A stretch of 64,000 nt of DNA from Alkalibaculum sporogenes. Its GTDB lineage: Bacteria > Bacillota > Clostridia > Eubacteriales > Alkalibacteraceae. Below the pieces are notes generated by a model. The model was not told the DNA's origin. It worked only from the letters and a program-made list of their open reading frames with translations, and made no database searches. Below are positions 34,862 to 43,395 of this stretch, in pieces. Both the position numbers and the translations under genes were made by a program. The first letter of the stretch is position 1. Each line of letters opens with the position of its first letter. The stretch spans positions 21,547 through 85,546 of the forward strand of contig NZ_WHNX01000014.1 of assembly GCF_009362815.1 (NCBI RefSeq), in the 5' to 3' direction.

Positions 34862-35626
34862 TTATTCCTTCACTTCTATTCTCTTTATTAGCAACCAACT
34901 AAGTCCCATAAATACTATAAACATTGAAAAGAAAGTAATTATGGCGTGAGATGGCGTTTGATTTGAGAAACCAAAGGCAAAATCTAAAGTATTAACAATC
35001 ATATGAATGATTTCACCATTTGTTACTATTGAATCTATAACAGGTAAAATAATGAACAACCCAGCCGGCACACCTATTGAGATTGCAATTTTCCCATATT
35101 TGGGCAATCGGTAGTATAAGATTGTGATAAAGTAACCCATTGCAATAAAGCTCATAAAAAGACAGATGTTAAATATCAAGCTTTCAATATGCATTTGAAA
35201 AGTAGTGATATACTCAACACGGGTTTGATAAATTTGTTCAAACAGGCTTTGGAGAATCAACATCTCACTTGAAACACCTGACGCGAGCTTGTCTAGCAAG
35301 ACAATCGCCTTATCAATAAGTGCCATTACTATACCTACAGAAATCATAGTTAATACTTTTCCAATAAACATTGTTTTTCTTGAAATACCATTTTGTATCA
35401 TCATATGAAAGCTTTCTTTAAATGTACATAATCCCAACACAAATAGAAATATGGCAGAAGAACTATCGAACCCATTGAATTGACCTGGTACATTGTTGTC
35501 GTTCGTAACACTAATTCCTACAAAAATGTGTAATGCAAGAAAGATACATACTATGATTAAGTAAAACTGTATGATTGCTTTTTTATGTTCAGCAAATTGA
35601 AATTTATAGGCTACTTTCAAATTCAT
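34862..35626 (-). CDS. ABC-2-type permease of YtrA-regulated transporter
   Basis: A 254-residue protein with about six transmembrane helices and few charged residues in the core, fitting an ABC-2 permease subunit. The start at 35626 lies nine bases after TAGGAG; the ATG at 35635 abuts that site. It overlaps the end of the ATPase gene by about 20 bases, so translation is coupled. Together with the ATPase and GntR/YtrA regulator this is a three-gene efflux-type module often induced by cell-wall stress or antibiotics. The substrate is unknown. Confidence 0.82.
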   Translation of the reverse strand: MNLKVAYKFQFAEHKKAIIQFYLIIVCIFLALHIFVGISVTNDNNVPGQFNGFDSSSAIFLFVLGLCTFKESFHMMIQNGISRKTMFIGKVLTMISVGIVMALIDKAIVLLDKLASGVSSEMLILQSLFEQIYQTRVEYITTFQMHIESLIFNICLFMSFIAMGYFITILYYRLPKYGKIAISIGVPAGLFIILPVIDSIVTNGEIIHMIVNTLDFAFGFSNQTPSHAIITFFSMFIVFMGLSWLLIKRIEVKE

Positions 35627-36491
35627 TTCTATCATCTCCTAACTCATTTGTTAACTGAATAAATAACCTTTGCAAATCTAGCTTTGTTGTCTCAACACCA
35701 TCTGGTAAGGTTGACTTATTGATTTCTCCCAATATATACGCAGTTTTTAGCCCACCGAGAGAATCATACCCTATTACATTTTTATATTGTATATAAGTAT
35801 CTACAATTGTCTTACTACCAGAAACCGTATATCCTTTAGAAAGCAATGCCTCACAAGATTCATTTCTTATAATCTTACCATCTTGGATAATTACGATATC
35901 TTCAATTACTTGGGATACCTCTTCTATAAGATGGGTGGAAATAACAATAGTACATGGATGATCGCTAAATTTTTCTATCAACAACTTGTAGAATAAATCT
36001 CTGTGATTCGCATCTAATCCTAGGACTGGTTCATCAAGAAGAATAAATGGAGTATTAACTGACAATGCAATTGTTATCTTAAATATAGATGTATACCCAG
36101 TGGATAGAGATGTTATAGGCTTTTTTATGTTTAATTTAAACATTTGTGCAATCTTCTTTGCATACGTTTCATCAAAATCAGGATAGAATATTTTTGTCCA
36201 TTTATAAGCATCTTTTATTTTCATTTTTTCTGGATAATAAGTTTTTTCACTCATTAAATACATGCTCCCTAAAGCAGTATCATTATTAGTTGTAGATATA
36301 CCGTTAATCAATACCTGACCGCTATCTGGGAAAATACGATTAGTGAGTATATTTAGTAATGTTGATTTACCTGCACCGTTTCTACCAAGAAGTCCATATA
36401 TCTTGTTTTGCTCAAAGTTAATCGTCACATGATCAAGAGCACATACATCACCGAATGTTTTACTAATATCCTTAACTTCAATACTATTCAT
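35604..36491 (-). CDS. ABC transporter ATP-binding protein (YtrB-like)
   Basis: A 295-residue nucleotide-binding subunit. Walker A is GLLGRNGAGKSTLLN, Walker B is FILLDEPVLGLD, and the H-loop is in VISTHLIEE. The signature motif is degenerate (SLSTGYTSIFK instead of LSGGQ), as in other YtrB-type ATPases. The C-terminal 70 residues form an accessory domain. AGAGGG precedes the ATG. Its start overlaps the GntR gene by 8 bases and its end overlaps the permease, so the three form a tight operon. Confidence 0.9.
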   Translation of the reverse strand: MNSIEVKDISKTFGDVCALDHVTINFEQNKIYGLLGRNGAGKSTLLNILTNRIFPDSGQVLINGISTTNNDTALGSMYLMSEKTYYPEKMKIKDAYKWTKIFYPDFDETYAKKIAQMFKLNIKKPITSLSTGYTSIFKITIALSVNTPFILLDEPVLGLDANHRDLFYKLLIEKFSDHPCTIVISTHLIEEVSQVIEDIVIIQDGKIIRNESCEALLSKGYTVSGSKTIVDTYIQYKNVIGYDSLGGLKTAYILGEINKSTLPDGVETTKLDLQRLFIQLTNELGDDRNEFESSL

Positions 36492-36855
36492 TGCTCAACC
36501 CTCTTTCTATCATTAATACAATTTCAGATTTGCTTATATTAAGTCTATTTGCTTCAGCAATAAGATTATTGATGTAATTGTCAAAAAACTGTTCCTTTCG
36601 CTTTTCTCTGAGCTTTTCAACTGCTCCCTTTGTAACAAACATGCCAAGTCCCCTTTTTTTATAAACCATTCCACTATCCACTAAAATATTAATACCTTTT
36701 AAAGCAGTTGCAGGATTAATCTTGTAATTGACAGAGAACTCAGTGATAGAAGGAATTTGGCTTTCTTCAGTGAAAATGCCAGATAGTATAGCGTCTTCGA
36801 TACCGTCAGCAATCTGAATAAATATAGGCCTTTCATCTTTTAAATCAATTATCAA
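36484..36855 (-). CDS. GntR-family regulator, YtrA subfamily
   Basis: A 123-residue regulator. The N-terminal winged helix (IDLKDERPIFIQIADGIEDAIL, then NPATALKGINILVDSGMVYKKRGLGMFV) is followed by the short YtrA-type C-terminal helices (EKRKEQFFDNYINNLIAEANRL). TTG at 36855 is eight bases after AAAGGAG; the ATG at 36873 would place that site inside the coding region. It probably represses its own operon through the long palindrome at 36881-36906. Confidence 0.88.
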   Translation of the reverse strand: MIIDLKDERPIFIQIADGIEDAILSGIFTEESQIPSITEFSVNYKINPATALKGINILVDSGMVYKKRGLGMFVTKGAVEKLREKRKEQFFDNYINNLIAEANRLNISKSEIVLMIERGLSNE

Positions 36856-36880
36856 TAAAGAATCTCCTTTCATACTATCT

Positions 36881-36936
36881 TAGTTAGTTGGTTAAGTAAC
36901 TAACTATAGTGTAAAGTCAAAATTCTATTTTGTCAA
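36881..36936 (-). promoter_or_regulatory. Promoter and YtrA-type operator
   Basis: On the minus strand TTGACA (36936-36931), 17-bp spacer, TACACT (36913-36908). Immediately downstream lies the palindrome TAGTTAGTT-N8-AACTAACTA (36881-36906), covering the transcription start. Size and position fit a YtrA-subfamily operator. Confidence 0.8.
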
Positions 36937-36940
36937 GAAG

Positions 36941-37031
36941 AATAATAACTCCATTAATTTTTCAAGGAAGAAGTACCTTGGGGATACTAGCAGTGGTACT
37001 TGTTTTACTTTTAAAATAACCATGGTAAATG
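36941..37031 (+). pseudogene. Relic of a second DASS transporter 5' region
   Basis: AATAACTCCATTAA, GGGGATACTAGCAGT, GTACTTGT and CCATGG appear in the same order and spacing as at 30496-30580 in the intact DASS gene (codons ~22-52). It has frameshifting changes and ends at a family A repeat. It indicates a former duplicate that has been deleted. Confidence 0.65.
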
Positions 37032-37040
37032 CTATAAGTA

Positions 37041-37172
37041 GATTTTGAGGTTATAAGATCCCACGTCGCTGAAGCTCCTCTGGATGACTGAGAGGAGTTA
37101 GATCCCACGTCGCTGAAGCTCCTCTGGATGACGAGGGAAGAGTCAGATCCCACGTCGCTGAAGCTTATCTGG
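37041..37172. repeat. Palindromic repeat family A, three tandem arms
   Basis: GATCCCACGTCGCTGAAGCT occurs three times at roughly 50-base intervals, each followed by (C/T)CTGGATGA. Only one arm orientation is present, so unlike other copies it cannot form the long hairpin by itself. The 36937-37363 gap otherwise contains the DASS relic and an AT-rich promoter region. Confidence 0.8.
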
Positions 37173-37363
37173 ATGAGGAGGGAGACTGAATTAATTTCGT
37201 AGATAATGGAATTATTAATAAAAATGTAATAAAAATGAAATAAATTTTTACATAATTAATGATATAATGCTAAATTAATTATAGTAAGAGAAGTAAAATA
37301 TATACAAGTTATTGTAATTACTATGCATTGTAGTAATTACAAAAAATAAATGAGGTGTTACAA

Positions 37364-40129
37364 ATGATAGAAGAAATAAAAATAAGTATAATTGTGCCCG
37401 TATACAATGTTGAAAAGTATTTGAGAAAATGTTTGACATCTTTAGTAAATCAAACTCTTAAAGAGATTGAGATAATTATAATAAATGATGGAAGTCCTGA
37501 TAATAGCCATTTAATTATAGAGGAATTTCAAAATGAATATCCTACTATAATTAGATCAGAAAGAATCGAAAATAATGGAGTTGCAGGTGCTAGAAATTTA
37601 GCTTTGGACATGGCTAAAGGAGAGTACATTGGCTTTGTAGATAGTGATGATTATGTTGATTTAAGAATGTTTGAAGAGCTATATAATAAAGTTAAAAGAT
37701 GTAGTGCTGATATTTCAGTATGTGGCTATTATATAGAGAAGAAAGGCGTTATAAATGCAAAACAATTGGGAAACGAATACGAATATGATCAATCTGTATT
37801 AGAAAACCCCAACATATTTATTGAAGGAACACCGTATTTATGGAATAAAATATTTAAAAGAGAAGTTATAGAGAGTCATAATATTAGATTTAAGAAGTAT
37901 AAAATTTTTGAAGATTTACTTTTTACATATGAGGTATTTTTAAAATCAGAAAAAATAGTAAAAGTTGACAAAAGCCTATATTATTATATAAAGGATCGTG
38001 AAGAATCTGTAACAGCTACGTTCAGTTCAAAATTTGATGATGTTTTTTTAGTGATGAAAGAATTAAAAGAATTTTACCAAAAAGATAACAATTTTAATGT
38101 TTTTGAAGAGTATATCACTTACATAGCACTACACCATATATATTTGAGATTTACTAGTCAAATAGAATTTTCTTCAATTCTATTAAAATATAGATTTGTA
38201 TCTTCATCATTTAAATTTTTGGATACTGAATTTCCAAAATGGAAAGAAAACTTTTATTTCGATAAGAATAGAAAAAAAAATAGCAATTCAGGTGCAATAT
38301 ACTGGACAGCGAAGTCTTTAAAACAAACCCAAATACGTAAGTATGCAAAAAAGTTATCTAAAGCTAAAGTTATTAAAATTGGTTATAGATTTCAAATGAA
38401 GTACGATAACTCACAAGTGAATGAATATAATATTTTTATTGATTCTCAACATGGAAAAGATTTAAATGGAAATATGTTTTATATTATTAAGGAGTTACTT
38501 TTAAATAAAAGTTTTGAAATGTATAAAATACATATTGCTGTAGATGAAAGTTTAATAGGAGAATTCCAAAGTAAATTAACTTTTTATAAATTAAGTAATT
38601 ATGAATTAGTAGTTGTTGATAGTGATGAATTTTTGGTTGCTCTTACAACTGCAAAGTATATTTTCTCTGATACTAGTTTACCTTTATACTTTATAAAAAA
38701 GGATGAACAAGTTTATTTGAATACATGGCATGGAACACCTTTAAAAACTTTAGGGAGAAAAGTCAATAACGACTTTTACAATATAGCAAACTTACAAAAG
38801 AACTTCCTTATGTCTGATTTTTTGTTATATCCTAGTGAATATATGATGAATACTATGATAGAAGACTATATGCTATATTTAAAAAGTAATACTATATTAT
38901 TATGTGGGTACCCCAGAAATGCAGTCTTTCTGAATAAAGAAAGTGGAGCAGAAATAAAGGTGAAGGATAAACAAACGATAGCATATATGCCTACTTGGCG
39001 TGGCACATTATCTGATATAAATAACGATAATTATTTTAAAGAATTAAATGATTTCTTTAATGAAATTGAAGCTAGTTTAAGAGATAATCAGATTTTTTAT
39101 CTTAATGTTCATCCTTATGTAAAAGATTATATTGATATAAGTAGTTTCAAAAAAATAAAACTGTTCCCCAAAGAATATGAAACCTATGAGTTTTTAAACT
39201 CTTGTGATATTTTAATAACAGACTATTCAAGTGTGTTTTTTGATTTTGCATTAACGGGCAAAAAAATTATACTGTTTACTTATGACGAGGAAGAGTATTT
39301 GGCTGAGCGTGGATTATATTTTCCTTTATCTGAATTACCTTTTGCAAATGTTAAAGACATTAAATCTTTATTCGAAGAAATAAATAATGACTCTATTACA
39401 AATTATAGTGATTTTATAGAAAAATATTGTAAATACGACAAAGCAGATGTTGTACAAGGCATTTGCGATATGATGATATTAAAAAGAAAAACAAATATTA
39501 ATATAGTTAGCACTCAAAAGGTTAAGAAGAATATTTTAATTCAATCTAATAATTATTTACGTATTGAGGAAAATAGTAATATATTAGAATTGCTAAGTAA
39601 AAATGAAAATAGTAAGTACAATATATATCTTGGTTATATTAATAGTATGCTTAGAAAAAACAAAAAATTCTTATTAGATATTCCTGATAATGTTTGCTAT
39701 ATGGGTCAATTGAGGAGTTTTCCAAACATTTCTCTATCTGACAAGATATTAAAATATATGTTAATAAGATTTCCGAAGATATATAAATTATTTAATAAAA
39801 AGGTTGATAGAGTATTTTTAAATGAATTAAATAGAATATATCCTAATATAGATTTTGAATACTTAATTATGTATAATGAAAAATCTATCAAAAGATTGTA
39901 TTTATTTTCGTATCTCGATTGTTTTAAGGTTATTTATATTTCTTCTACTAAGAATTTAAATAGACTTTATAGATTATATGATAGGTATGATAAAATCATT
40001 GTAAATAACATAGAAATAAAAGATAGTATATCAGAGTACATTTCTGAGTCTAAAATTCATGTAAAGGAAAGTAATACTATAGATGAATTTATTAGCGAGG
40101 GCATTCAAACTATTTCGCATAATATTTAA
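37364..40129 (+). CDS. GT2 glycosyltransferase fused to CDP-glycerol/polyol phosphotransferase
   Basis: A 921-residue cytoplasmic or membrane-peripheral protein. Residues 1-240 are a GT-A glycosyltransferase family 2 domain (SIIVPVYNVEKYLRKCL, then IGFVDSDDYVDL with the acidic metal site). Residues about 380-700 are a TagB/TagF-type CDP-glycerol glycerophosphotransferase domain (LNTWHGTPLKTLG, YMPTWRGT, LITDYSSVFFDFAL). The last 200 residues look like a further Rossmann-type half without clear motifs. It probably builds a teichoic-acid-like or other phosphopolyol surface polymer. GAGGTG lies before the ATG. It is very AT-rich and flanked by family A repeats, suggesting acquisition. Confidence 0.9.
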   Translation: MIEEIKISIIVPVYNVEKYLRKCLTSLVNQTLKEIEIIIINDGSPDNSHLIIEEFQNEYPTIIRSERIENNGVAGARNLALDMAKGEYIGFVDSDDYVDLRMFEELYNKVKRCSADISVCGYYIEKKGVINAKQLGNEYEYDQSVLENPNIFIEGTPYLWNKIFKREVIESHNIRFKKYKIFEDLLFTYEVFLKSEKIVKVDKSLYYYIKDREESVTATFSSKFDDVFLVMKELKEFYQKDNNFNVFEEYITYIALHHIYLRFTSQIEFSSILLKYRFVSSSFKFLDTEFPKWKENFYFDKNRKKNSNSGAIYWTAKSLKQTQIRKYAKKLSKAKVIKIGYRFQMKYDNSQVNEYNIFIDSQHGKDLNGNMFYIIKELLLNKSFEMYKIHIAVDESLIGEFQSKLTFYKLSNYELVVVDSDEFLVALTTAKYIFSDTSLPLYFIKKDEQVYLNTWHGTPLKTLGRKVNNDFYNIANLQKNFLMSDFLLYPSEYMMNTMIEDYMLYLKSNTILLCGYPRNAVFLNKESGAEIKVKDKQTIAYMPTWRGTLSDINNDNYFKELNDFFNEIEASLRDNQIFYLNVHPYVKDYIDISSFKKIKLFPKEYETYEFLNSCDILITDYSSVFFDFALTGKKIILFTYDEEEYLAERGLYFPLSELPFANVKDIKSLFEEINNDSITNYSDFIEKYCKYDKADVVQGICDMMILKRKTNINIVSTQKVKKNILIQSNNYLRIEENSNILELLSKNENSKYNIYLGYINSMLRKNKKFLLDIPDNVCYMGQLRSFPNISLSDKILKYMLIRFPKIYKLFNKKVDRVFLNELNRIYPNIDFEYLIMYNEKSIKRLYLFSYLDCFKVIYISSTKNLNRLYRLYDRYDKIIVNNIEIKDSISEYISESKIHVKESNTIDEFISEGIQTISHNI

Positions 40130-40214
40130 GTACAGATATAATAATTTACAGTTTTACTGTTACAAGGACACAGTTGTTCTAAAAAAAATCAATGTATAAG
40201 GATTCTGAGGTTAT

Positions 40215-40450
40215 AAGATCCCACGTCGCAAGGCTCCTCTGGATGACTGAGAAGAGTCAGATTCTTCGCACTTAGTTCCTGTGGGTGACAATTAAAGGAA
40301 TACTGATAATGGAAAGAACACTGACACAAAAAAGACCCGTGTGGCAGACCCTAGTCATCCAGAGCGGAGCGTGGGATCTAAGACCCTAGGGTATTCTATC
40401 ACAGGTATTAATTAATAGCGTGTAATAAAGTATTCGCTGAGAGCAAGACA
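40215..40450. repeat. Palindromic repeat family A copy
   Basis: GATCCCACGTCGCAAGGCTC and the opposing arm AGTCATCCAGAGCGGAGCGT, then GGGATCTAAGACCCTAGGG and the trailer CAGGTATTAATTAATAGCG and AAAGTATTCGCTGAGAG shared with the copies at 12300 and 32020. The trailer shows the unit is longer than the palindrome itself. Confidence 0.8.
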
Positions 40451-40470
40451 AAGGCATAAAAAGATAAAAA

Positions 40471-40503
40471 ATAATCATCCTGCCCAGTCCGCAGGATGAT
40501 TAT
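40471..40503. terminator. Bidirectional hairpin terminator
   Basis: ATAATCATCCTGC (40471-40483) pairs with GCAGGATGATTAT (40491-40503) with a 7-base loop. It is preceded by an A-rich stretch, so it would terminate leftward transcripts best. A second small hairpin, AATCGCA/TGCGATT, is at 40525-40542. No gene is seen between 40504 and 40824. Confidence 0.7.
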
Positions 40504-40740
40504 CTAAACTAATCACTGTGTGGCAATCGCATTTTTGCGATTCCGATTACCGTTTACTTCATAAATATATTATACCATAAAAATTAGAAAGGTAAACAGT
40601 GTTTATTTAGGAAATGCAAGTGATTCTTGATAAATATGTGCAGGGAATATATTTCATACTAAAAAAATAATATAGATTTATGCTGCTAATCCCTAGGGGA
40701 AGCTTATTATATTTTTTCAGTTTAAATACAAAACATTATA

Positions 40741-40800
40741 ATGTCGCTTGGCTCCTCTGGATGACAGGGAAGAGTGAGATCTCACGTCGCTTGGCTCCAG
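40741..40800. repeat. Palindromic repeat family A fragment
   Basis: TGTCGCTTGGCTCCTCTGGA followed by GATCTCACGTCGCTTGGCTC. Two same-orientation half units without the opposing arm. Confidence 0.7.
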
Positions 40801-40824
40801 ATATAAAAATTAAGATTTAATTTA

Positions 40825-40854
40825 TTGACATACAAATAACTGTAATGGTAATAT
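40825..40854 (+). promoter_or_regulatory. Promoter of the cobalamin riboswitch
   Basis: TTGACA (40825-40830), 18-bp spacer, TAATAT (40849-40854). The riboswitch begins about 30 bases downstream. Confidence 0.65.
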
Positions 40855-40886
40855 AAAACATATAACTGAATACTAAGTCTTACAAG

Positions 40887-41069
40887 TTCCGTAAGGAATA
40901 ATAGAGAAGTCCGGTTTGATTCCGGCGCGATCCCGTCACTGTGGTAGGGAGTGCTTCATCATTATGTCATTGAATCATTACTAAAATGATTTGAGAAGGC
41001 GATGAAGTGCGATGATCTTAAGTCAGGAGAACTGCTTGTTATGATACTTTTTTTGTGATTCTTACGGAA
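40887..41069 (+). ncRNA. Cobalamin riboswitch
   Basis: The closing stem P1 is TTCCGTAAGGAAT (40887-40899) with ATTCTTACGGAA (41058-41069). Inside are GTCCGGTTTGATTCCGGCGC and GATCCCGTCACTG, matching the conserved receptor core, a variable stem, GAGAAGGCGATGAAG, and the B12 box AGTCAGGAGAACTGC (41021-41035). An intrinsic terminator follows, so cobalamin binding would switch off downstream expression. The first genes downstream are an Opp/Nik-type ABC operon at 41516. Confidence 0.9.
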
Positions 41070-41099
41070 GATAAGGAGCATGTTTTTTATTGCTATTTT

Positions 41100-41121
41100 G
41101 CTGCCGTGAGGCAGCTTTTTT
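41100..41121 (+). terminator. Riboswitch-controlled intrinsic terminator
   Basis: GCTGCC (41100-41105), loop GTGA, GGCAGC (41110-41115), then six T. Positioned 30 bases after the riboswitch P1 as the expression platform. Confidence 0.85.
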
Positions 41122-41221
41122 GTTATGTAGGAAGGTTTCTACTCACATAATAAAAGCGCTAGGGTATTGAAAAACCCTAAGTTAATGGATTAAATTAAAA
41201 ATTGTTAATATCAGTAAATGT

Positions 41222-41462
41222 ATCTTCTCCTTTCAGGTTAGATAAATTGGTCTTGCACCACTTCAAGACTTCATGATGAAAAAAAGCTAAGTTGGGCGAT
41301 TAAGTACCTGTAAAAGTCGCGACACTCGCCAAGTGAAAGCAAGCTATTTAACTGCTCCGTTATTAAGGTACTAGCGAGAAAACATGTTTTGGGATGTCTA
41401 ATTGTTCATGAAAAATAATATTCAGTAGGGGATTGAAAAAAATCTACTGAATAAAGTTTCAC
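41222..41462 (+). repeat. Repeat family C, copy between riboswitch and ABC operon
   Basis: Shares with the other large copies the stretch CAGGTTAGATAAATTGG, CACTTCAAGA, GATTAAGTACCTGTAAAAG and the 3' hairpin ATTCAGTAGGGG with CTACTGAAT (41419-41451), ending AAAGTTTCAC at 41462. Between CTGTAAAAG and the 3' hairpin it carries an extra 110 bases with their own hairpins in place of the short ATTGGT/ACTAAT stem. It stands in the leader of the ABC operon on the coding strand. The remaining sequence between 41122 and 41515 holds no gene. Confidence 0.65.
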
Positions 41463-41515
41463 TTTATAGGATTTACATCTAGAAGAGAGCATGTAAAGAA
41501 AGAGGGGATAGATTT

Positions 41516-42463
41516 TTGAACAAGAAAGAAATCGGGCAAAGATTGTTGCAAATTATTGTCGTCCTATTTGGTGTAAGTTTTTTAACATTTAGCTTAACCT
41601 ATCTAGCTCCTGGTGATCCTGCTTCTGCTATGTATGAAGCTAGTGGTATCATTCCTACACAAGAAATGTTAGAATCAGCACGTCTGTCCATGGGTTTGGA
41701 CAAGCCATTTTTAATGCGTTATATTATATGGCTAACTAATTGTCTTCAAGGTGATTTCGGTACGTCATTTTTTATGCATAGGGAAGTAGTCGTTTTACTG
41801 ATGGATCGCCTTATACCAACTATCCAATTGACTTTTTTTTCTTTACTAATAACTGTGATTGTATCTATACCTATGGGTATTTTAGCAGCAGTTTATAAAA
41901 ATAAATTGCCAGATTATATTATTAGAGGGCTAACATTTTTTGGGATTTCAATGCCTGGTTTTTGGATAGGATTAATACTTTTATACATATTTGCTCTAAA
42001 ACTTAATCTTTTACCAGTAATATCTAGTGGAATGGGATTTCAAAAAGTAATTTTACCAGCCATAACTTTGGCTATTGCCATGTCTGCTAAATATACTAGA
42101 CAGGTAAGAACTGTTGTTCTAGAAGAATTAAATAAGGACTACATTATTGGAGCTAGGACTCGAGGTATTAAAGAAAGTGTTATCCTGATAAAGCACGCTT
42201 TGCCAAATTCTATGTTGCCATTAATTACGCTTTTAGGGCTTTCACTAGGCTCCCTATTAGCTGGAACTGCAGTAGTAGAGATTGTCTTTTCTTATCCAGG
42301 TCTAGGTAATTTAGCTGTTAGTGCTGTTTCAACTAGAGATTATCCTTTGATACAGGGATTTGTTTTATGGATATCTCTAATGTATATGATCATTAATCTT
42401 GTAGTTGACATATCCTACAATTTCTTTGATCCTCGTATAGGGAAAAAGGAGGTGGCTAAATGA
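41516..42463 (+). CDS. ABC transporter permease, DppB/NikB type
   Basis: A 315-residue permease with six transmembrane helices. The N-terminal QRLLQIIVVLFGVSFLTFSLTYLAPGDPA block is typical of the family, and the EAA loop ARTRGIKESVILIKHALPN contacts the ATPases. The TTG start follows GAGGGGA. It forms the channel with the next gene product. The system is of the peptide/nickel/opine class, and the upstream cobalamin riboswitch hints at cobalt or a corrinoid-related ligand, but specificity depends on the binding protein and is unproven. Confidence 0.92.
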   Translation: MNKKEIGQRLLQIIVVLFGVSFLTFSLTYLAPGDPASAMYEASGIIPTQEMLESARLSMGLDKPFLMRYIIWLTNCLQGDFGTSFFMHREVVVLLMDRLIPTIQLTFFSLLITVIVSIPMGILAAVYKNKLPDYIIRGLTFFGISMPGFWIGLILLYIFALKLNLLPVISSGMGFQKVILPAITLAIAMSAKYTRQVRTVVLEELNKDYIIGARTRGIKESVILIKHALPNSMLPLITLLGLSLGSLLAGTAVVEIVFSYPGLGNLAVSAVSTRDYPLIQGFVLWISLMYMIINLVVDISYNFFDPRIGKKEVAK

Positions 42464-43395
42464 AAATCGTAAACTTTGCGAAAGAAAATCGTGAATTTGT
42501 CATATTCAGCATTTTTGCATTGATTATCCTTCTAGTGGCAATATTTGCACCAGCATTAGCAACACATGATCCCTATGAGGCAGTATTAAATGATTCCTTA
42601 CAAAGTCCAGGGAGAGAACATCTGCTAGGAACAGATGTATTGGGTAGAGATTTGTTTTCTCGTATTTTATATGGGACTAGCACTACTGTAAGTAGTTCCT
42701 TAATCCTTGTTGGAATTATTTTTGTAGTAGGAACAGCATTAGGTATGTTAGCAGGGTATTTTGGTGGTGTCATGGATATGATAATTATGCGTATATCGGA
42801 TATTATGATATCATTTCCTGATTTAATATTGGCAATAGCTATAGCAGGTATTTTAGGATCTAGCCTTGGTAATGCAATAATAGCCATTACTGTAGTAAGT
42901 TGGACCAAGTACGCAAGGCTCGCTCGGAGCTTAGTTATTAAAATTATGCAATCAGATTACATATCAGCTGCCCGTTTGACTGGTTCGAAAACACCCCATA
43001 TTCTCAAGAAATATTTATTTCCTAATATTTTGCCTACTTTGATTGTAACAGCAGCTACAGATATAGGAAGTATTATGTTACAACTTGCTTCACTTTCTTT
43101 TTTAGGCTTTGGTGCTCAACCTCCTACTCCAGAATGGGGTTTTATGTTAAGCGAAGGGCGCGAGTTTTTACAGAGGGCGCCTTGGCTTCTAATATTTCCA
43201 GGATTGGCAATTTTCATAGTTGTCATGGTTTTTAACTTATTAGGAGATAGTTTGAGAGATGTTTTAGATCCAGATACAAACAGAATAAACAAAAAATGTA
43301 GAAAGAAGGTAATAGAAAATGAATTTAAAAAAGATTGTAAAGGTATTCGCCGTAACAGCGCTTCTAATTGGGGTATTAAGTGGATGTGGAAATAG
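42460..43395 (+). CDS. ABC transporter permease, DppC/NikC type
   Basis: A 311-residue permease. The family N-terminal domain (FAPALATHDPYEAVLNDSLQ, HLLGTDVLGRDLFSRILYG) is followed by five or six helices and the EAA loop ARLTGSKTPHILKKYLFPN. The end, GDSLRDVLDP, is where most homologues stop. About 30 further basic residues run into the next gene, giving a 77-base overlap with the binding-protein start. Its ATG overlaps the stop of the DppB-type gene by 4 bases. Confidence 0.92.
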   Translation: MKIVNFAKENREFVIFSIFALIILLVAIFAPALATHDPYEAVLNDSLQSPGREHLLGTDVLGRDLFSRILYGTSTTVSSSLILVGIIFVVGTALGMLAGYFGGVMDMIIMRISDIMISFPDLILAIAIAGILGSSLGNAIIAITVVSWTKYARLARSLVIKIMQSDYISAARLTGSKTPHILKKYLFPNILPTLIVTAATDIGSIMLQLASLSFLGFGAQPPTPEWGFMLSEGREFLQRAPWLLIFPGLAIFIVVMVFNLLGDSLRDVLDPDTNRINKKCRKKVIENEFKKDCKGIRRNSASNWGIKWMWK

